DNA from: Flavobacteriales bacterium
GTDB taxonomy: Bacteria > Bacteroidota > Bacteroidia > Flavobacteriales_F > PHOS-HE28
DNA: 64,000 nt
Reading direction: 5' to 3'
NCBI GenBank assembly: GCA_016703005.1
Contig: JADJCX010000035.1
Coordinates: 1 to 64,000, forward strand
Shown: piece after piece, positions 17,032 through 26,607 of the stretch
Position numbering within the stretch: the first letter of the stretch is position 1
Layout of the letters: every line of letters starts with the position of its first letter
Position numbers and translations under genes: made by a program
Notes under the pieces: model-generated
Database searches by the model: none
The model's input: only the letters and a program-made list of their open reading frames with translations
What the model was told of the DNA's origin: nothing

Positions 17032-17598
17032 TCAAAGGTCGGTCGGCGCGTTCACGTTCTTGAAGAGGTCTTGAGGCCATCCGTCCTCGCCGGGTTCCAC
17101 ATCGGTATAGGCTGTGTGGATGCGCTCCAAGGCCTTGCTCATTTTCAGGACGTCGTTCTTAAGGCAGTCATCGAAGTCCTCTATCGCGTGGCGATGGTAG
17201 GCGGCGGCCAGCGGCTCAATGTAGCCGCTGTGGTTGGGCACTACGGCATCGCGATCGCCGTGAAGCTCGCTCTTCAGCAAGGCGATCAGGCGATCATTGA
17301 GGTTCGGCAGATCGCAGGCAAGCACCAGCACACGGACATAGCGCGCGTGCTTCAACGCCGTGACAAGTCCACCCAAAGGACCTTTGCCGGGTTCGTCATC
17401 AGGAATAACGGTTGCGTGTTCGGGTGTGTACTTCGCTGGATCGCCGATCACCAAGATCTCGCGCACATGCGGGCGCAGCAGGTCAATTGCATGCTGTAAC
17501 AGGCTTCGTTCATTCACTTGTATCAGCGCCTTGTCCGTGCCCATGCGGCTGCTTTGGCCACCAGCGAGCACAACCCCGGTCCATTGGCGGTCGGTCAT
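17032..17598 (-). CDS. mobA: Molybdenum cofactor guanylyltransferase
   Basis: 188 residues from ATG 17598. Transfers GMP from GTP to Mo-molybdopterin, making the MGD form used by formate dehydrogenase. Seen: the nucleotide-binding GVVLAGGQSSRMGTDKALIQ, then PDDEPGKGPLGGLVTALKHA, the metal/substrate segment LVLACDLPNLN and a C-terminal ALERIHTAYTDVEPGED. The first ATG of the frame (17640) would lengthen the protein into moeA and is not used. It overlaps moeA by 4 bases. Confidence 0.94.
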   Translation of the reverse strand: MTDRQWTGVVLAGGQSSRMGTDKALIQVNERSLLQHAIDLLRPHVREILVIGDPAKYTPEHATVIPDDEPGKGPLGGLVTALKHARYVRVLVLACDLPNLNDRLIALLKSELHGDRDAVVPNHSGYIEPLAAAYHRHAIEDFDDCLKNDVLKMSKALERIHTAYTDVEPGEDGWPQDLFKNVNAPTDL

Positions 17599-18767
17599 AC
17601 GGGCAAGAAGTACACCTGAACGCGATCGCCAACGCTCCACGCACGTTTGCCTGCCGGCAAATAGGCTAGTGCCTCTGCACCGACCAGCGATCGCAGCATG
17701 TGCGAACCCTCGTCGGCCAACATCATCACGTGGCCATCCTTCACCACCGCTGCGCGGAACTCCGCCCGCTCACCCTTCACATTCACTTCGTGCAACAGTG
17801 GAAGAAGGTGGGACTGCAACCACGGATCGGTGGCGCCCTGCATGGCCCGCATGTATGGCACCACATACATGTAGAACAGCACGAGCACAGCGCGTGGATT
17901 GCCCGGCAAAGCGAAGACCGGTTTGCCGTTCAGCGTGGCGAATAGCATTGGTTTACCGGGCTTCTGTGCCACGCCATGGAAGTGGATGGTCGCACCAAGT
18001 CCTTCCAGTGCCGGCTTGATCAGATCATGATCGCCGACTGACGCGCCGCCCGTGGTGATCAGTAGATCGCCTTCGGCACACGCATCGGTGAGCGCCTGTT
18101 TCAGGTCGTCCATGTTGTCGCTCGCGATGAGCGGGTCGTTCTCCGGGAAGCAACCTTCAGCGTGGAGGGCCGCGATAAGCATCCATTCGTTGCTGCTGTG
18201 GATGCGGCCACCGGTGTCCTCTCCTTCGCCGATGAACTCGCTGCCGGTGCGTATGATGCTGACCAGCGGTTTCGCGTGCACTTCAACATTCGCGACACCG
18301 ACCGAGGAGATCAGCCCGATGGCTGCGGCATCCAGTCGCGTTCCATGTTGCAACAGCAGTTCATCCTTGCGAACGCTTTCGCTCATACGACGGATGTTGG
18401 CGCCCATTGCCGGGAGTTCGCCGATGATCTTCACTCCCGTGTCGTGGGCACTACAGTGCTCCTGCATCAATACCCGATCGGTTGTCTCCGGCACACGAGC
18501 TCCCGTGAAGATCCGCGCGCATTCACCCGGCCCCAGTGTTCGGTCCAGAACTTCACCCGCAGCGATGGATCCCACCTCGGTCCATGGCCCTTCTCCACGA
18601 ACGGCGTATCCGTCCACGGCGCTCATGTCGAACAGTGGATATGCGGAAGGACTGAAGACATCATCGGCCAAGTAGTGCCCATTGACCAAGTGCGATAGCA
18701 TGAACTCGGACGGTGTACGCTCCACGCGCGCCATCATGATCCGTTTGGCCTCTTCGACACTGATCAT
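17595..18767 (-). CDS. moeA: Molybdopterin molybdotransferase
   Basis: 390 residues. Inserts molybdate (or tungstate) into adenylated molybdopterin. Seen: SAYPLFDMSAVDGYAVRGEG with the catalytic aspartates, ARIFTGARVPETTDRVLMQE, GTRLDAAAIGLISSVGVANV, LITTGGASVGDHDLIKPALE, VAQKPGKPMLFATL and FALPGNPRAVLVLFYMYV. Full length. It overlaps the genes on both sides by 4 bases (mobA and the TauE-like permease), indicating one translationally coupled operon. Confidence 0.96.
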   Translation of the reverse strand: MISVEEAKRIMMARVERTPSEFMLSHLVNGHYLADDVFSPSAYPLFDMSAVDGYAVRGEGPWTEVGSIAAGEVLDRTLGPGECARIFTGARVPETTDRVLMQEHCSAHDTGVKIIGELPAMGANIRRMSESVRKDELLLQHGTRLDAAAIGLISSVGVANVEVHAKPLVSIIRTGSEFIGEGEDTGGRIHSSNEWMLIAALHAEGCFPENDPLIASDNMDDLKQALTDACAEGDLLITTGGASVGDHDLIKPALEGLGATIHFHGVAQKPGKPMLFATLNGKPVFALPGNPRAVLVLFYMYVVPYMRAMQGATDPWLQSHLLPLLHEVNVKGERAEFRAAVVKDGHVMMLADEGSHMLRSLVGAEALAYLPAGKRAWSVGDRVQVYFLPV

Positions 18768-19498
18768 GGGAAGAAGAGCTTGATGCTTGCCAGCACAAGT
18801 ACGAGACCGAGCGCTTGGCGCAATCGCGGTTCGATAATCTTATTGGCGCCGACCCAACTCCCGAGCAGGCCACCACACACCGCAGCGACCACCCATACGT
18901 ATGTCTCCTGACCGGTAAAGACCGCGCCTTGTGATGCGCGCACCAAACCGGCAGTACTGTTCACCAGAATGAAGGGTGCGCTGATCGCCGCCGCGCTCTT
19001 CGCATTGCCCCAACTGCACCAAAGAAGTATCGGGCTGAGCAGGATGCCGCCGCCGATACCGAGCATACCTGATACGAAACCAATACCGGCGCCGATGGTC
19101 AGCGCGATCGCGATGGGAGCCGGTTTCGTCCCGGCAGCTCCCTGCCCGAACAAACCGAACATGCGCGCGGCGGCGACCAACAAACACACCCCCAAGAGCT
19201 GCAGGTAGAGGCGCGGATCATGTTCGATCCCAATGCCGTAACCGATGAAACTCATGGGTACGGAGGTGAGGGCGAAGGGCCAGAACATCCTCCATTGGAA
19301 ATGCCCTGCTCGTGCGAATTGCACCGTGGCGATCGAACTGACGCAGAGGTTCAACAGCAGGGCTGTGGGCTTCATGACCAGCGGGGAGAAGCCGATGACG
19401 GCCATCAGCGCCAAGTAGCCGCTGGCGCCGCCGTGGCCCACCATGGCGTACAGAAAGGCGATCGCCGCGATAAGGCCGATAACGAGCACCGCATCCAT
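18764..19498 (-). CDS. TauE/SafE-family membrane permease in the molybdenum cofactor operon
   Basis: 244 residues from ATG 19498 (MDAVLVIGLIAAIAFLYAMV). Seven to eight hydrophobic segments with two inverted halves, each marked by a glycine-rich motif: AMVGHGGASGYLAL near the start and GMLGIGGGILLSPILL in the second half, as in TauE/SafE anion transporters. Known or proposed substrates of the family are sulfite, sulfoacetate and other sulfur anions. Its 4-base overlap with moeA and position after the ThiF-like gene suggest a role linked to cofactor synthesis, perhaps sulfur or oxyanion traffic; this is inference. No modABC genes are in the window. Confidence 0.85.
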   Translation of the reverse strand: MDAVLVIGLIAAIAFLYAMVGHGGASGYLALMAVIGFSPLVMKPTALLLNLCVSSIATVQFARAGHFQWRMFWPFALTSVPMSFIGYGIGIEHDPRLYLQLLGVCLLVAAARMFGLFGQGAAGTKPAPIAIALTIGAGIGFVSGMLGIGGGILLSPILLWCSWGNAKSAAAISAPFILVNSTAGLVRASQGAVFTGQETYVWVVAAVCGGLLGSWVGANKIIEPRLRQALGLVLVLASIKLFFP

Positions 19499-19502
19499 GG
19501 CC

Positions 19503-20177
19503 TCAGTTGTTCGCCGGTGGATCGATGCTTGTCCATCGATCACCGTGCAGCAGTTCGATGCGGCCGTTCACAACAGGCTCGCCAAGTAGCAGCGAACGCG
19601 TCAATGACACCATTCTTTTCGCAACGGCATCGAGCGTTTCCAACGACACGTTGCGCATATCGCAGCCATCCTGCTCACCACCGGTACGACCCGCGAACAA
19701 AGATCTCCGGGTGATGTCGCGCCCGATACCCGGGCCATGCAAAGCGATCACTTGCCCTTGCTTCGCGTGCACCCCGCCGCTCACCACTGCAATGGCAAGT
19801 GAGGCGCAGGCTTGGTCGATCGCGTCTTTCGCGTGCAGGTCGTCCGTGCATTCGATCACGGCATCGTGCTCGGCCAGTAGTTCAAGGGCGTTGTTGGCCC
19901 CGAGGAACACGGCGTGCGGTTCAACGGAAGTTGCCGGTATGATCTGGCGCATCCACGCTGCGGACACTCCCGACTTCCAAGCGCCGATATCCATCTCGGC
20001 GTACAGCTCCTGCTGTTCCAGATTGTGTTCTTCCACCTGATCGCCGTCGATGAGCGTGAGGCGCGACAAGGGCCAGCGCGCCATGCGCGGCAGTACCGCA
20101 CAACCAATACCGCCGATACCGATCACTGCGACGCGCAGCGCGGAACCTACCGGGAATGAAGCCGTGATGTGTGGCAT
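19503..20177 (-). CDS. moeB: ThiF/MoeB-family adenylyltransferase
   Basis: 224 residues from ATG 20177 (MPHITASFPVGSALR); a TTG at 20186 would add three. E1-like Rossmann enzyme: VAVIGIGGIGCAVLPRMARW, then LTLIDGDQVEEHNLEQQELY and AVIECTDDLHAKDAIDQAC, with HAKQGQVIALHGPGIG further on. The expected role is to adenylate the MoaD C terminus. It is shorter than typical MoeB, lacks a rhodanese domain and has no CxxC zinc pair that I can find, so thiolation must use another sulfur donor. First gene of the moa/moe operon. Confidence 0.8.
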   Translation of the reverse strand: MPHITASFPVGSALRVAVIGIGGIGCAVLPRMARWPLSRLTLIDGDQVEEHNLEQQELYAEMDIGAWKSGVSAAWMRQIIPATSVEPHAVFLGANNALELLAEHDAVIECTDDLHAKDAIDQACASLAIAVVSGGVHAKQGQVIALHGPGIGRDITRRSLFAGRTGGEQDGCDMRNVSLETLDAVAKRMVSLTRSLLLGEPVVNGRIELLHGDRWTSIDPPANN

Positions 20178-20223
20178 GCGCGGCAAGTTAGCCGCGCCCG
20201 CTGTGATGGAGTGGGCGGAAGGC

Positions 20224-20700
20224 CTACTGCTGGGTAGTGTAGATGACCTCGAAGCTGCCGCTCACTGAGCGCTGCACACCGCTTTGCACGTTCAGCAGCC
20301 CGGCTTCAAAACTGCCGGTCACCGAATTCGAGATCTCGTCGTGGCTGGTAATGGTGATGGTGCCTTCACCGCCGGGGCCTACCGTGTAGTTCTGGCCTTG
20401 CTCCATCAAGAGGATGTTGTTGTTGGCCTCGTTGCTCTCGTGCAAGCCGACTTGGAGGGAATCGATCTGGAGTGTCAACGAAACCCCGTTCAAGGCAAGG
20501 CCATTGATGGTCAACGCACCCTCACCCGCTACGGCGACCAAGCTGCCTTCCGCACAGAAATCCGCACCGCCGAGATCCGCTTGGAACCGGTTGCCATCGG
20601 TACCACAGCCCGGGGTGATGGTCTGAACGATGGGGTTCTCCTCGATCGCACAAGCGGCGAAGAGCGAAACAAGTACAAGAGAGGCGGTGATGTTTTTCAT
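20224..20700 (-). CDS. Lipoprotein of unknown function
   Basis: 158 residues from ATG 20700. MKNITASLVLVSLFAACAIE ends in a lipobox (LFAAC). The mature part is beta-rich and includes a cysteine pair (PGCGTDGNRFQADLGGADFC) and TGSFEAGLLNVQSG / VSGSFEVIYTT repeats. This layout resembles small Bacteroidota lipoproteins of the DUF6252 kind, but I am not certain. It lies downstream of the large UnbV/T9SS gene at 20818, on the same strand, with a hairpin between. Confidence 0.75.
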   Translation of the reverse strand: MKNITASLVLVSLFAACAIEENPIVQTITPGCGTDGNRFQADLGGADFCAEGSLVAVAGEGALTINGLALNGVSLTLQIDSLQVGLHESNEANNNILLMEQGQNYTVGPGGEGTITITSHDEISNSVTGSFEAGLLNVQSGVQRSVSGSFEVIYTTQQ

Positions 20701-20772
20701 GGCGCAGTGGTTTGCTGCGGCTTCAACGGCGCCCAAGTGGTCCAGGTTCCAAACGAGCAGGGTATGGAACGA

Positions 20773-20798
20773 GAGAGGGGCCCCGAAAGGCCCCTCTC
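20773..20798 (-). terminator. Hairpin after the UnbV/T9SS gene
   Basis: GAGAGGGGCC and its exact inverse complement GGCCCCTCTC form a 10-bp GC-rich stem with a 6-base loop, 19 bases after the stop of the gene that ends at 20818. There is no good T run on the minus strand, so it may be a weak or factor-assisted terminator. Confidence 0.55.
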
Positions 20799-20817
20799 CA
20801 ACGGATCCAAAGAATGC

Positions 20818-23635
20818 TCAGCGCACAACAACCCGCTGAACACTGCGGCCTTTTGCGTTCGCAATGTTGAGCATGTAGGTGCCGGCCGACAATCCGCCCA
20901 AGTTGAGGGAAGTCACACCAGCGCCCAAGGCCTTGCCATCGGCTTGTGTAGCCAGTATCACGCGACCGCTGATATCAGTAAGGCTGATGTTTAACTCGCT
21001 TGTGCCTGATGCGAAGGAGATGTTCAAGAGATCGTTGGTCGGGTTCGGCCAAACATTGAGACCGTCAACGCCTTGACCTTCCAGAATAGCGTTCGCCACA
21101 TCCACCACGACTTCAGTACGTGGGCTTGCGCAGCTCACCGCGTCATCGGCCACCTCCCAATCGTAGAAGTAGTAGTAGTACTCCAAGCTGTTACCACCAC
21201 CAACGCTGGTGCCCGTAATGGTACCGAAGGTGCCCAAAGCGAAGGGGAAGGCTGGGTTACTGTTCAGTCCATCGCGCCAGAGCTGCGGATTCCCCGTGCC
21301 GCAGCGCAGGCTGTAACCCGTTCCCGCAGGCACGTCGAAATCGAGCTGAACACGGCTCTCACCATCGGGGATGGTGAAGGTGCCGGTAAGGATGGTGTTG
21401 CCGTTGTCGTCCACCAATTCGATGTCGCGATCACCTGCTCCGTTGGCGTAAACCTTCACGCTCACGATGCGGAAATCCTGGGTTGCATCGAACGTGAGGT
21501 AATTGTTGTTGTTGTTCATGAACTGCCCGTTCACGGCGTCGTTGTCGACCTTGCCGCCGTACGCCCCGGGATCACCGAGGCTGAGCACGTCAGCACACCA
21601 GAACGTGGTTCCGAAATTCAGGAAGGGCGTGGTCCAGGAGTTTCCGGCACCAACTTGGTTGCCGCCTACGGCTGCATCATACCACAGCACGTTGGTACCA
21701 GTGGCGCCGAGGTTAGCCGTGCCCGGTGCGGGGATGTAGACATCGGTAGCGGTGGGTGCATCCGGCGTATCGGCAACAGTGATCGTCACCGGGTCGGAGG
21801 CAACGTTGGCACAGAAGCCGGTGATGGAAACCGAGTAGGTGCCTGCGGTCGTTACCGTGATGCTCTGCGTGGTTTCGTTGGTGCTCCACAGGTACGCGTT
21901 CGCCGTGCTGCTCGTCAGCACCACGCTTTCGCCTTCGCAGAAATTCTCATCGCCGTTGAGCGTGATCGTCGGCGTTTCATCGGGGTCCTGCTCCACGGTG
22001 AAGCTGGTTGTTCCTGTACAGCCGGTACCATCGTCAATGGTCACCGTGTAGGTGCCACCGGAAGAGACATCGATGTTCTGTGTGGTTTCGTTAGTGCTCC
22101 ACAGATATGTGAAGCCGGAGTTCGCTGTAAGGGTTACTGTCTGGCCGGTGCAGAGTGCGGCAGGGCCGGTAATGGAGGCAATGGGGCTTACACATACTCC
22201 TTCGAGAACGGTCACGGTCTGGTCGGGCGCCATGTTCGGGTACACGTCGCGGATGCCGCTGGTCCAATTGATCACGACCGAGTCGATCTGCGTTGCAGCG
22301 CCCAAGCCGAAATGGCAAGTGAAGGTGTTGGTGATACCGTAGCTCTCGCCCGCGTGCACTTCACGGATCTGGATGCCCCATGAGCCATAAATGGTAACGC
22401 GTGATCCAACTGCATCCCTGTTGCTCACTACGCCTTCAAGGTTCACGTTCAACCAATGGTTGCCGTTAGGGTATTGAGCCATAGGCGATCCGGGAAGCCG
22501 GGATCACCGTCCACATAACCGTCGCCGTAGCCAGCATACACATCCTCGAAGCCGTCGCTGTTGAAATCGCCGGAAGGCGAAAGCTGTGTATCGTCTTATT
22601 GGCAGGGAACACGTTGTTGATCTGGGTGAAGGTGCCGTCGCCGTTGCCCTTCATGTAGTACTCGGCGCTGCCCGTCAGGATGTCCAAATGGGCATCATTG
22701 TCCAGATCGCGGAAAAGACCCTGAAGGAAGAAGCCGGAAACCTCGAGACCGCTGCCCGCTGTAACGTCGGTGTAGTGCCCGGTGCCATCGTTCTCGAACA
22801 GCATCATCGTGCTGCTGTGCGTGGTGCTGAAGACATCCAAGTCGCCATCGTTATCGTAGTCGCCGAAGTCCGAGGTCCACACTTGCTCGCGGTTCTCCAG
22901 TCCATATGCCGCAGCGTCATCGCTGTAATTGCCATTGCCATCGTTCACGAAGAGGCGGTCCCAGCGACGGCAGTCATCGGGGTCGTTTACGCCTTGGCGG
23001 CAGTGGCTGATGTGCAGATCCACGTCCCCATCGTTGTCGAAGTCGGTGACTGTGCTTCCGTAGTTGCCGCTCATGTCGCCCGGGGTGCCGCTGCACGAGG
23101 TGCTCCAATCCATCACGTTCGCGTCATACTGCGGAACACCATTGGCGTCGGTGATCCAAATGTTGTTCGGTCCAACGTCGTTGCACGCGTAAACATCCAC
23201 GCGACCATCGTTGTCGAAATCGGCCATGCTCATGGCCTGAGTGAAGATGGTGGGGCCGTTGAGGTCGGAGAAGGTGTACACGCCGCGACTGGAAATGCTC
23301 AGGAACTTGGTTACGCTCACCCCACTGCAGATGTCCTTGTGGCCATCGTTGTTGAGGTCCGCCATGGCCCAACCCCACTGATTGTCGTTGTCCACCTGAC
23401 CGTAGTCGTATGTGACGAAGGAGTGATCCGGATTCTGGTACTGGATGTACACGTGCTGGCTCATATCCAGCATCACGATGTCGTCCAATCCATCACCGTC
23501 CATGTCGGCCACGGCCATGCAAGCACCGCTACTGGCGTTCTGGTTGAGGTTGGCGCTCGCATTGGTGAACACTGGCTGGGCCAGAGCGGCTGTGGCGCAA
23601 GCAAGCGTCATGGCCAAAGTGTATAGTCTCCGCAT
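20818..23635 (-). CDS. FG-GAP/UnbV surface protein with T9SS sorting domain, two frameshifts
   Basis: Begins at ATG 23635 with a signal peptide (MRRLYTLAMTLACATAALAQ). FG-GAP repeats (VADMDGDGLDDIVML, DFDNDGRVDVYAC, DYDNDGDLDVFST) are followed by a UnbV/ASPIC segment (LNVNLEGVVSNRDAVGSRVT, CHFGLGAATQIDSVVINW), two Ig-like/PKD-like repeats with the phrase YLWSTNETTQ, and a T9SS domain (LNVWPNPTNDLLNIS to LSAGTYMLNI). Frame changes near 22580 and near 22475 must be bridged; the intermediate frame reads GDFNSDGFEDVYAGYGDGYV, clearly coding. Joined length about 935. Role likely adhesion or ligand binding at the surface; paralogous in layout to the lipoprotein at 10868. Confidence 0.82.
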
Positions 23636-23682
23636 GATGTGGTTGATCTGTTGTTGTTCCGGACCGGTTTTCCAAAGGCGCC

Positions 23683-23690
23683 CGAATATA
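23683..23690 (-). promoter_or_regulatory. -7-like promoter box of the UnbV/T9SS gene
   Basis: Minus strand TATATTCG, 48 bases before the ATG at 23635. It is the same eight bases found in the symmetric promoter at 3641-3681 and before rimP. Confidence 0.4.
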
Positions 23691-23797
23691 GCGGGACCTT
23701 CTATCAGCCCTTGATGACTTTCCCCAGGTCCGCTGGGGATCCTACCGAAGTGTGGTTCGCAGCGACCAATACCTCGGTCTGGCGGCGGATGCTCTCC

Positions 23798-24850
23798 TTA
23801 TGGATGGCGTTCATCAACTCCCTCCACGAAGGCGGCCGAAAGGCCTAGTTCTTTCGCCAACCGTAGCTGGCGGGTCATAATGCGGGCCCAGCGCTCGGGC
23901 TGTGGGATCACCACATTGTGATCGGCCTTCCACTCGCCGATGCGCTCGGCGATGTCCATCCGCGACCCCATCTTCTGGGCGATCTCCTCATCCAACTGGT
24001 CGATCAGATCACGAAGTTCCTGTAAGCGATCGCTTTCGATGGCAGCATGCTGTTCGCGCACGATCAATGCGCTCACCACTTCCCCGAGCCGCTCCGGGGT
24101 CAGTTGCTGTTGTGCATCGCTGAGGGCCGTGGTCGGATCGCGGTGCGATTCGATCATGAGACCGCTGAAATTCAGGTCGAGGGCCTGCTGTGCCAGGGAG
24201 CCGATGTGTTCGGTGGTGCCGCTGATGTGGCTAGGGTCGCAAACCAGTTCCAGTTCGGGAAAGCGTGCCTTCAACCGGATCGGGAACTCCCACATGGGGC
24301 TGTTCCGATACGCGGTGCGTTCGAACCAATTGAAGCCACGATGGATGGCGGCGAGTCGCGTAAGCCCGGCGCGCCCCAAGCGCTCCAACGCCCCGATCCA
24401 CAAGTGCAGGTCGGGGTTGATGGGATTTTTCACGAACACCGGGATATCCACGCCGCGCAACGCATCGGCGATCTCCTGTACACTGAAAGGGTTCGGGGTT
24501 GTGCGCGCTCCGATCCAAAGCATGTCTATACCGGCCTTCAAACAGGCGTCGACGTGCTCGGCCGTTGCCACTTCCACCACGGTATATAAGCCGGTTTCTT
24601 CACGAACCGCCTTCAGCCAATTGAGCGCCACATTGCCCGAACCTTCGAAATGCCCCGGCTGTGTTCTAGGCTTCCACACACCCGCCCTGAACGCTTTTAC
24701 TTGCGGTGCGTGTTGCACGATGCCACGCGCGGTGGCCAACACCTGATCCCGGCTTTCCGCGCTGCACGGGCCGGCAATGACCAACGGACGCGAGAAGCCC
24801 AAGCCCCATTTGGCAAAGGGCAAGGTCGTCAGTGGGGCGATCTGCGGCAT
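23798..24850 (-). CDS. Bifunctional DAHP synthase / chorismate mutase
   Basis: 350 residues. The N-terminal about 255 residues form a type I-beta-like 3-deoxy-7-phosphoheptulonate synthase: RPLVIAGPCSAESRDQVLAT, KAFRAGVWKPRTQPG, DMLWIGARTTPNPFSVQE, VFVKNPINPD and CDPSHISGT with metal ligands. The C-terminal about 90 residues are a chorismate mutase of AroQ type (LRDLIDQLDEEIAQKMGSRM). Together they catalyse the entry step of aromatic amino acid synthesis and the branch to prephenate; the fusion is typical of Bacteroidota and allows feedback by prephenate. No other aro genes are adjacent. Confidence 0.95.
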   Translation of the reverse strand: MPQIAPLTTLPFAKWGLGFSRPLVIAGPCSAESRDQVLATARGIVQHAPQVKAFRAGVWKPRTQPGHFEGSGNVALNWLKAVREETGLYTVVEVATAEHVDACLKAGIDMLWIGARTTPNPFSVQEIADALRGVDIPVFVKNPINPDLHLWIGALERLGRAGLTRLAAIHRGFNWFERTAYRNSPMWEFPIRLKARFPELELVCDPSHISGTTEHIGSLAQQALDLNFSGLMIESHRDPTTALSDAQQQLTPERLGEVVSALIVREQHAAIESDRLQELRDLIDQLDEEIAQKMGSRMDIAERIGEWKADHNVVIPQPERWARIMTRQLRLAKELGLSAAFVEGVDERHP

Positions 24851-24889
24851 TCGTGCGGCTTGGAAGACAAGGGTCCCGTTCGGACAGGG

Positions 24890-24897
24890 CGAAAGTA
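24890..24897 (-). promoter_or_regulatory. -7-like promoter box of the DAHP synthase gene
   Basis: Minus strand TACTTTCG, 39 bases before the ATG at 24850, similar to TAnnTTTG. It lies just beyond the stop of the upstream membrane protein gene (24917), so this gene may have its own promoter. Confidence 0.35.
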
Positions 24898-24916
24898 GGC
24901 CTCGAGCGTACGCCCG

Positions 24917-26464
24917 TCATAGCTGTTTTAAGGTGTACAGGGTACTGTACCCATCGTCCTGGGTGATCCAATAGGCCGAGTCGAGCACAGGCTGAACGCC
25001 CTCCATGATACTATCGCGCAACACGGGGTCATTCCCGATCACCAGTACATGATCGATCAGCGGCGGGTTGTGCTGGGCTACGTGGGCACCGAACCAATCC
25101 CACGGTCCGTAGCGGTGGTTCAAATACCACCAGAAGGGGTCCGCCGGAATGCTGTCCGTTGTAAAATTCAGGTGGTCGCGGGTGGTCAGGACGATCCCGG
25201 GATGGTCGATGGCCAAGTAGGCTGCATTATGGGTGAGCAACCAGTTCGGCTCCAGCGTGATCGGCATGATCACACTGCCTTCGCCGCAAGCAGCCCCGGC
25301 GGTCAATATGCTCTTGGTACGCGCTTCCAGTCCCGCCATTTTCTCTTCCGCATGAACAAGCCGGACAACATGCACCGCTAACGCCAGCGCGGACAGGAAA
25401 CTTGAGATCACCGATCGCGGTTGCGCCACCGCCCAAAGAGCAAGAAGTATGAATGCGATGGTTTGCGCCCGTTCGGCGAGGAAAAGCATATCGGCCAGCC
25501 TATTGCGCACGAGCAGCGAGGCCATGATCAGCACAAGGGCGCAAGCTGCCAGGCCATCCACCGGCATCAACGATCGAGGGTTCTTCAGCCGGCGCCGTAG
25601 GGCCACTACAACCAAAGAAACGAACAGCAAGCCAAGGGCGAGCAGGTACGGTACCTCCTCGCTTCGATCGAACAAGAGAAATGGACGAAAGCCGACCAGG
25701 TCCAGAAATGGCGAGCGGTTAGACAGTGATGCTCCTTGTATGGAGCTGAGCAACTGCATCCTATGGATGAGCAACGCAATGGCGCACGTGACAACGCCAA
25801 TGATGAACAGCCGGACTTTCATGGGTGCGAACGACCATCGGGTGCGGTACGCATCGGGCTGTGATCGCCACACCATCAGTTCACAGCAGGCCAAGAGCAC
25901 CAGAGCAACCGGGCCTCCGCTTCGGTGCACCAGTGAGCACAAGAACAACGAGACCAATAACATGAACACGTGCAACACCTTCAGCCGCTTGATGGAGATC
26001 CACCACGCGACGGTCGCGAACGCCATTGCAGTGGAGAGCAAGAAGGCGAACACGCCAAGTACCAATAGGTAGTTGAACGATAGTGGCAGGAGCAGGATCA
26101 CGGCGACATGCGGCCGAACATCCAGTGCGCGGAGCAAGGCGATAACGGACAGGCCAAGCATCAGCACGGCCAGCACACCAAAAGCAGTTTGCGCGAATGC
26201 CGGTCCGCCGATCTTCAGAAAGGCCATCATGATCAATTCTGAAGGACCGGCCGGGAGCCGGGCCACATCGTAGGCAACGCCATCGGCCAAGTACTTCGGG
26301 GTGGTCCAACTGCTTTCGATCACTGCCGCCTTCAACGCCAGAGTTGGGCCATCGAGCGTGGTGAACCAGCGGAACAGGAACAAACTGAGGGCATTCGCCA
26401 CCAGAAGCAAAGCGAGCAAGAGCCAACCCCGTTCTCGCAGCGGATCCAATGAACGGCGGTGCAT
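24917..26464 (-). CDS. Polytopic membrane protein of unknown function
   Basis: 515 residues with about ten hydrophobic segments: the first at residues 14-34 (GWLLLALLLVANALSLFLF), others through LVLLACCELMVW, VRLFIIGVVTCAIALLIH and AFILLALWAVAQP. After the last membrane segment a soluble domain of about 140 residues (from KMAGLEARTKS) lies on one side of the membrane. This layout resembles GT-C glycosyltransferases and DUF-type surface polysaccharide proteins, but I see no clear DD/DE catalytic motif, so the family is left open. No neighbours in polysaccharide synthesis. Confidence 0.7.
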   Translation of the reverse strand: MHRRSLDPLRERGWLLLALLLVANALSLFLFRWFTTLDGPTLALKAAVIESSWTTPKYLADGVAYDVARLPAGPSELIMMAFLKIGGPAFAQTAFGVLAVLMLGLSVIALLRALDVRPHVAVILLLPLSFNYLLVLGVFAFLLSTAMAFATVAWWISIKRLKVLHVFMLLVSLFLCSLVHRSGGPVALVLLACCELMVWRSQPDAYRTRWSFAPMKVRLFIIGVVTCAIALLIHRMQLLSSIQGASLSNRSPFLDLVGFRPFLLFDRSEEVPYLLALGLLFVSLVVVALRRRLKNPRSLMPVDGLAACALVLIMASLLVRNRLADMLFLAERAQTIAFILLALWAVAQPRSVISSFLSALALAVHVVRLVHAEEKMAGLEARTKSILTAGAACGEGSVIMPITLEPNWLLTHNAAYLAIDHPGIVLTTRDHLNFTTDSIPADPFWWYLNHRYGPWDWFGAHVAQHNPPLIDHVLVIGNDPVLRDSIMEGVQPVLDSAYWITQDDGYSTLYTLKQL

Positions 26465-26558
26465 GTCGGATCGTGCGTAGCCATGGTCGTGCGACTACGA
26501 CCACGTGCGGTGAAAGTAAACTCGGGGTCGGCCGCCGGATCTTGTTCCGGCCGCCGTG

Positions 26559-26567
26559 TAACTTTCG
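26559..26567 (+). promoter_or_regulatory. -7-like promoter box of the ECF sigma gene
   Basis: TAACTTTCG, 40 bases before the ATG at 26608; fits TAnnTTTG plus CG as at other genes in the window. Confidence 0.35.
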
Positions 26568-26607
26568 CGGTGGGCACCCCGTCCCACGAGTGTTCCCCTG
26601 TTGCGCG

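Noticed and set aside
21073..22383. Open frame of 436 codons opposite the UnbV/T9SS gene
   Set aside because: Valine/alanine/glycine-rich antisense of repeat-containing surface protein DNA.
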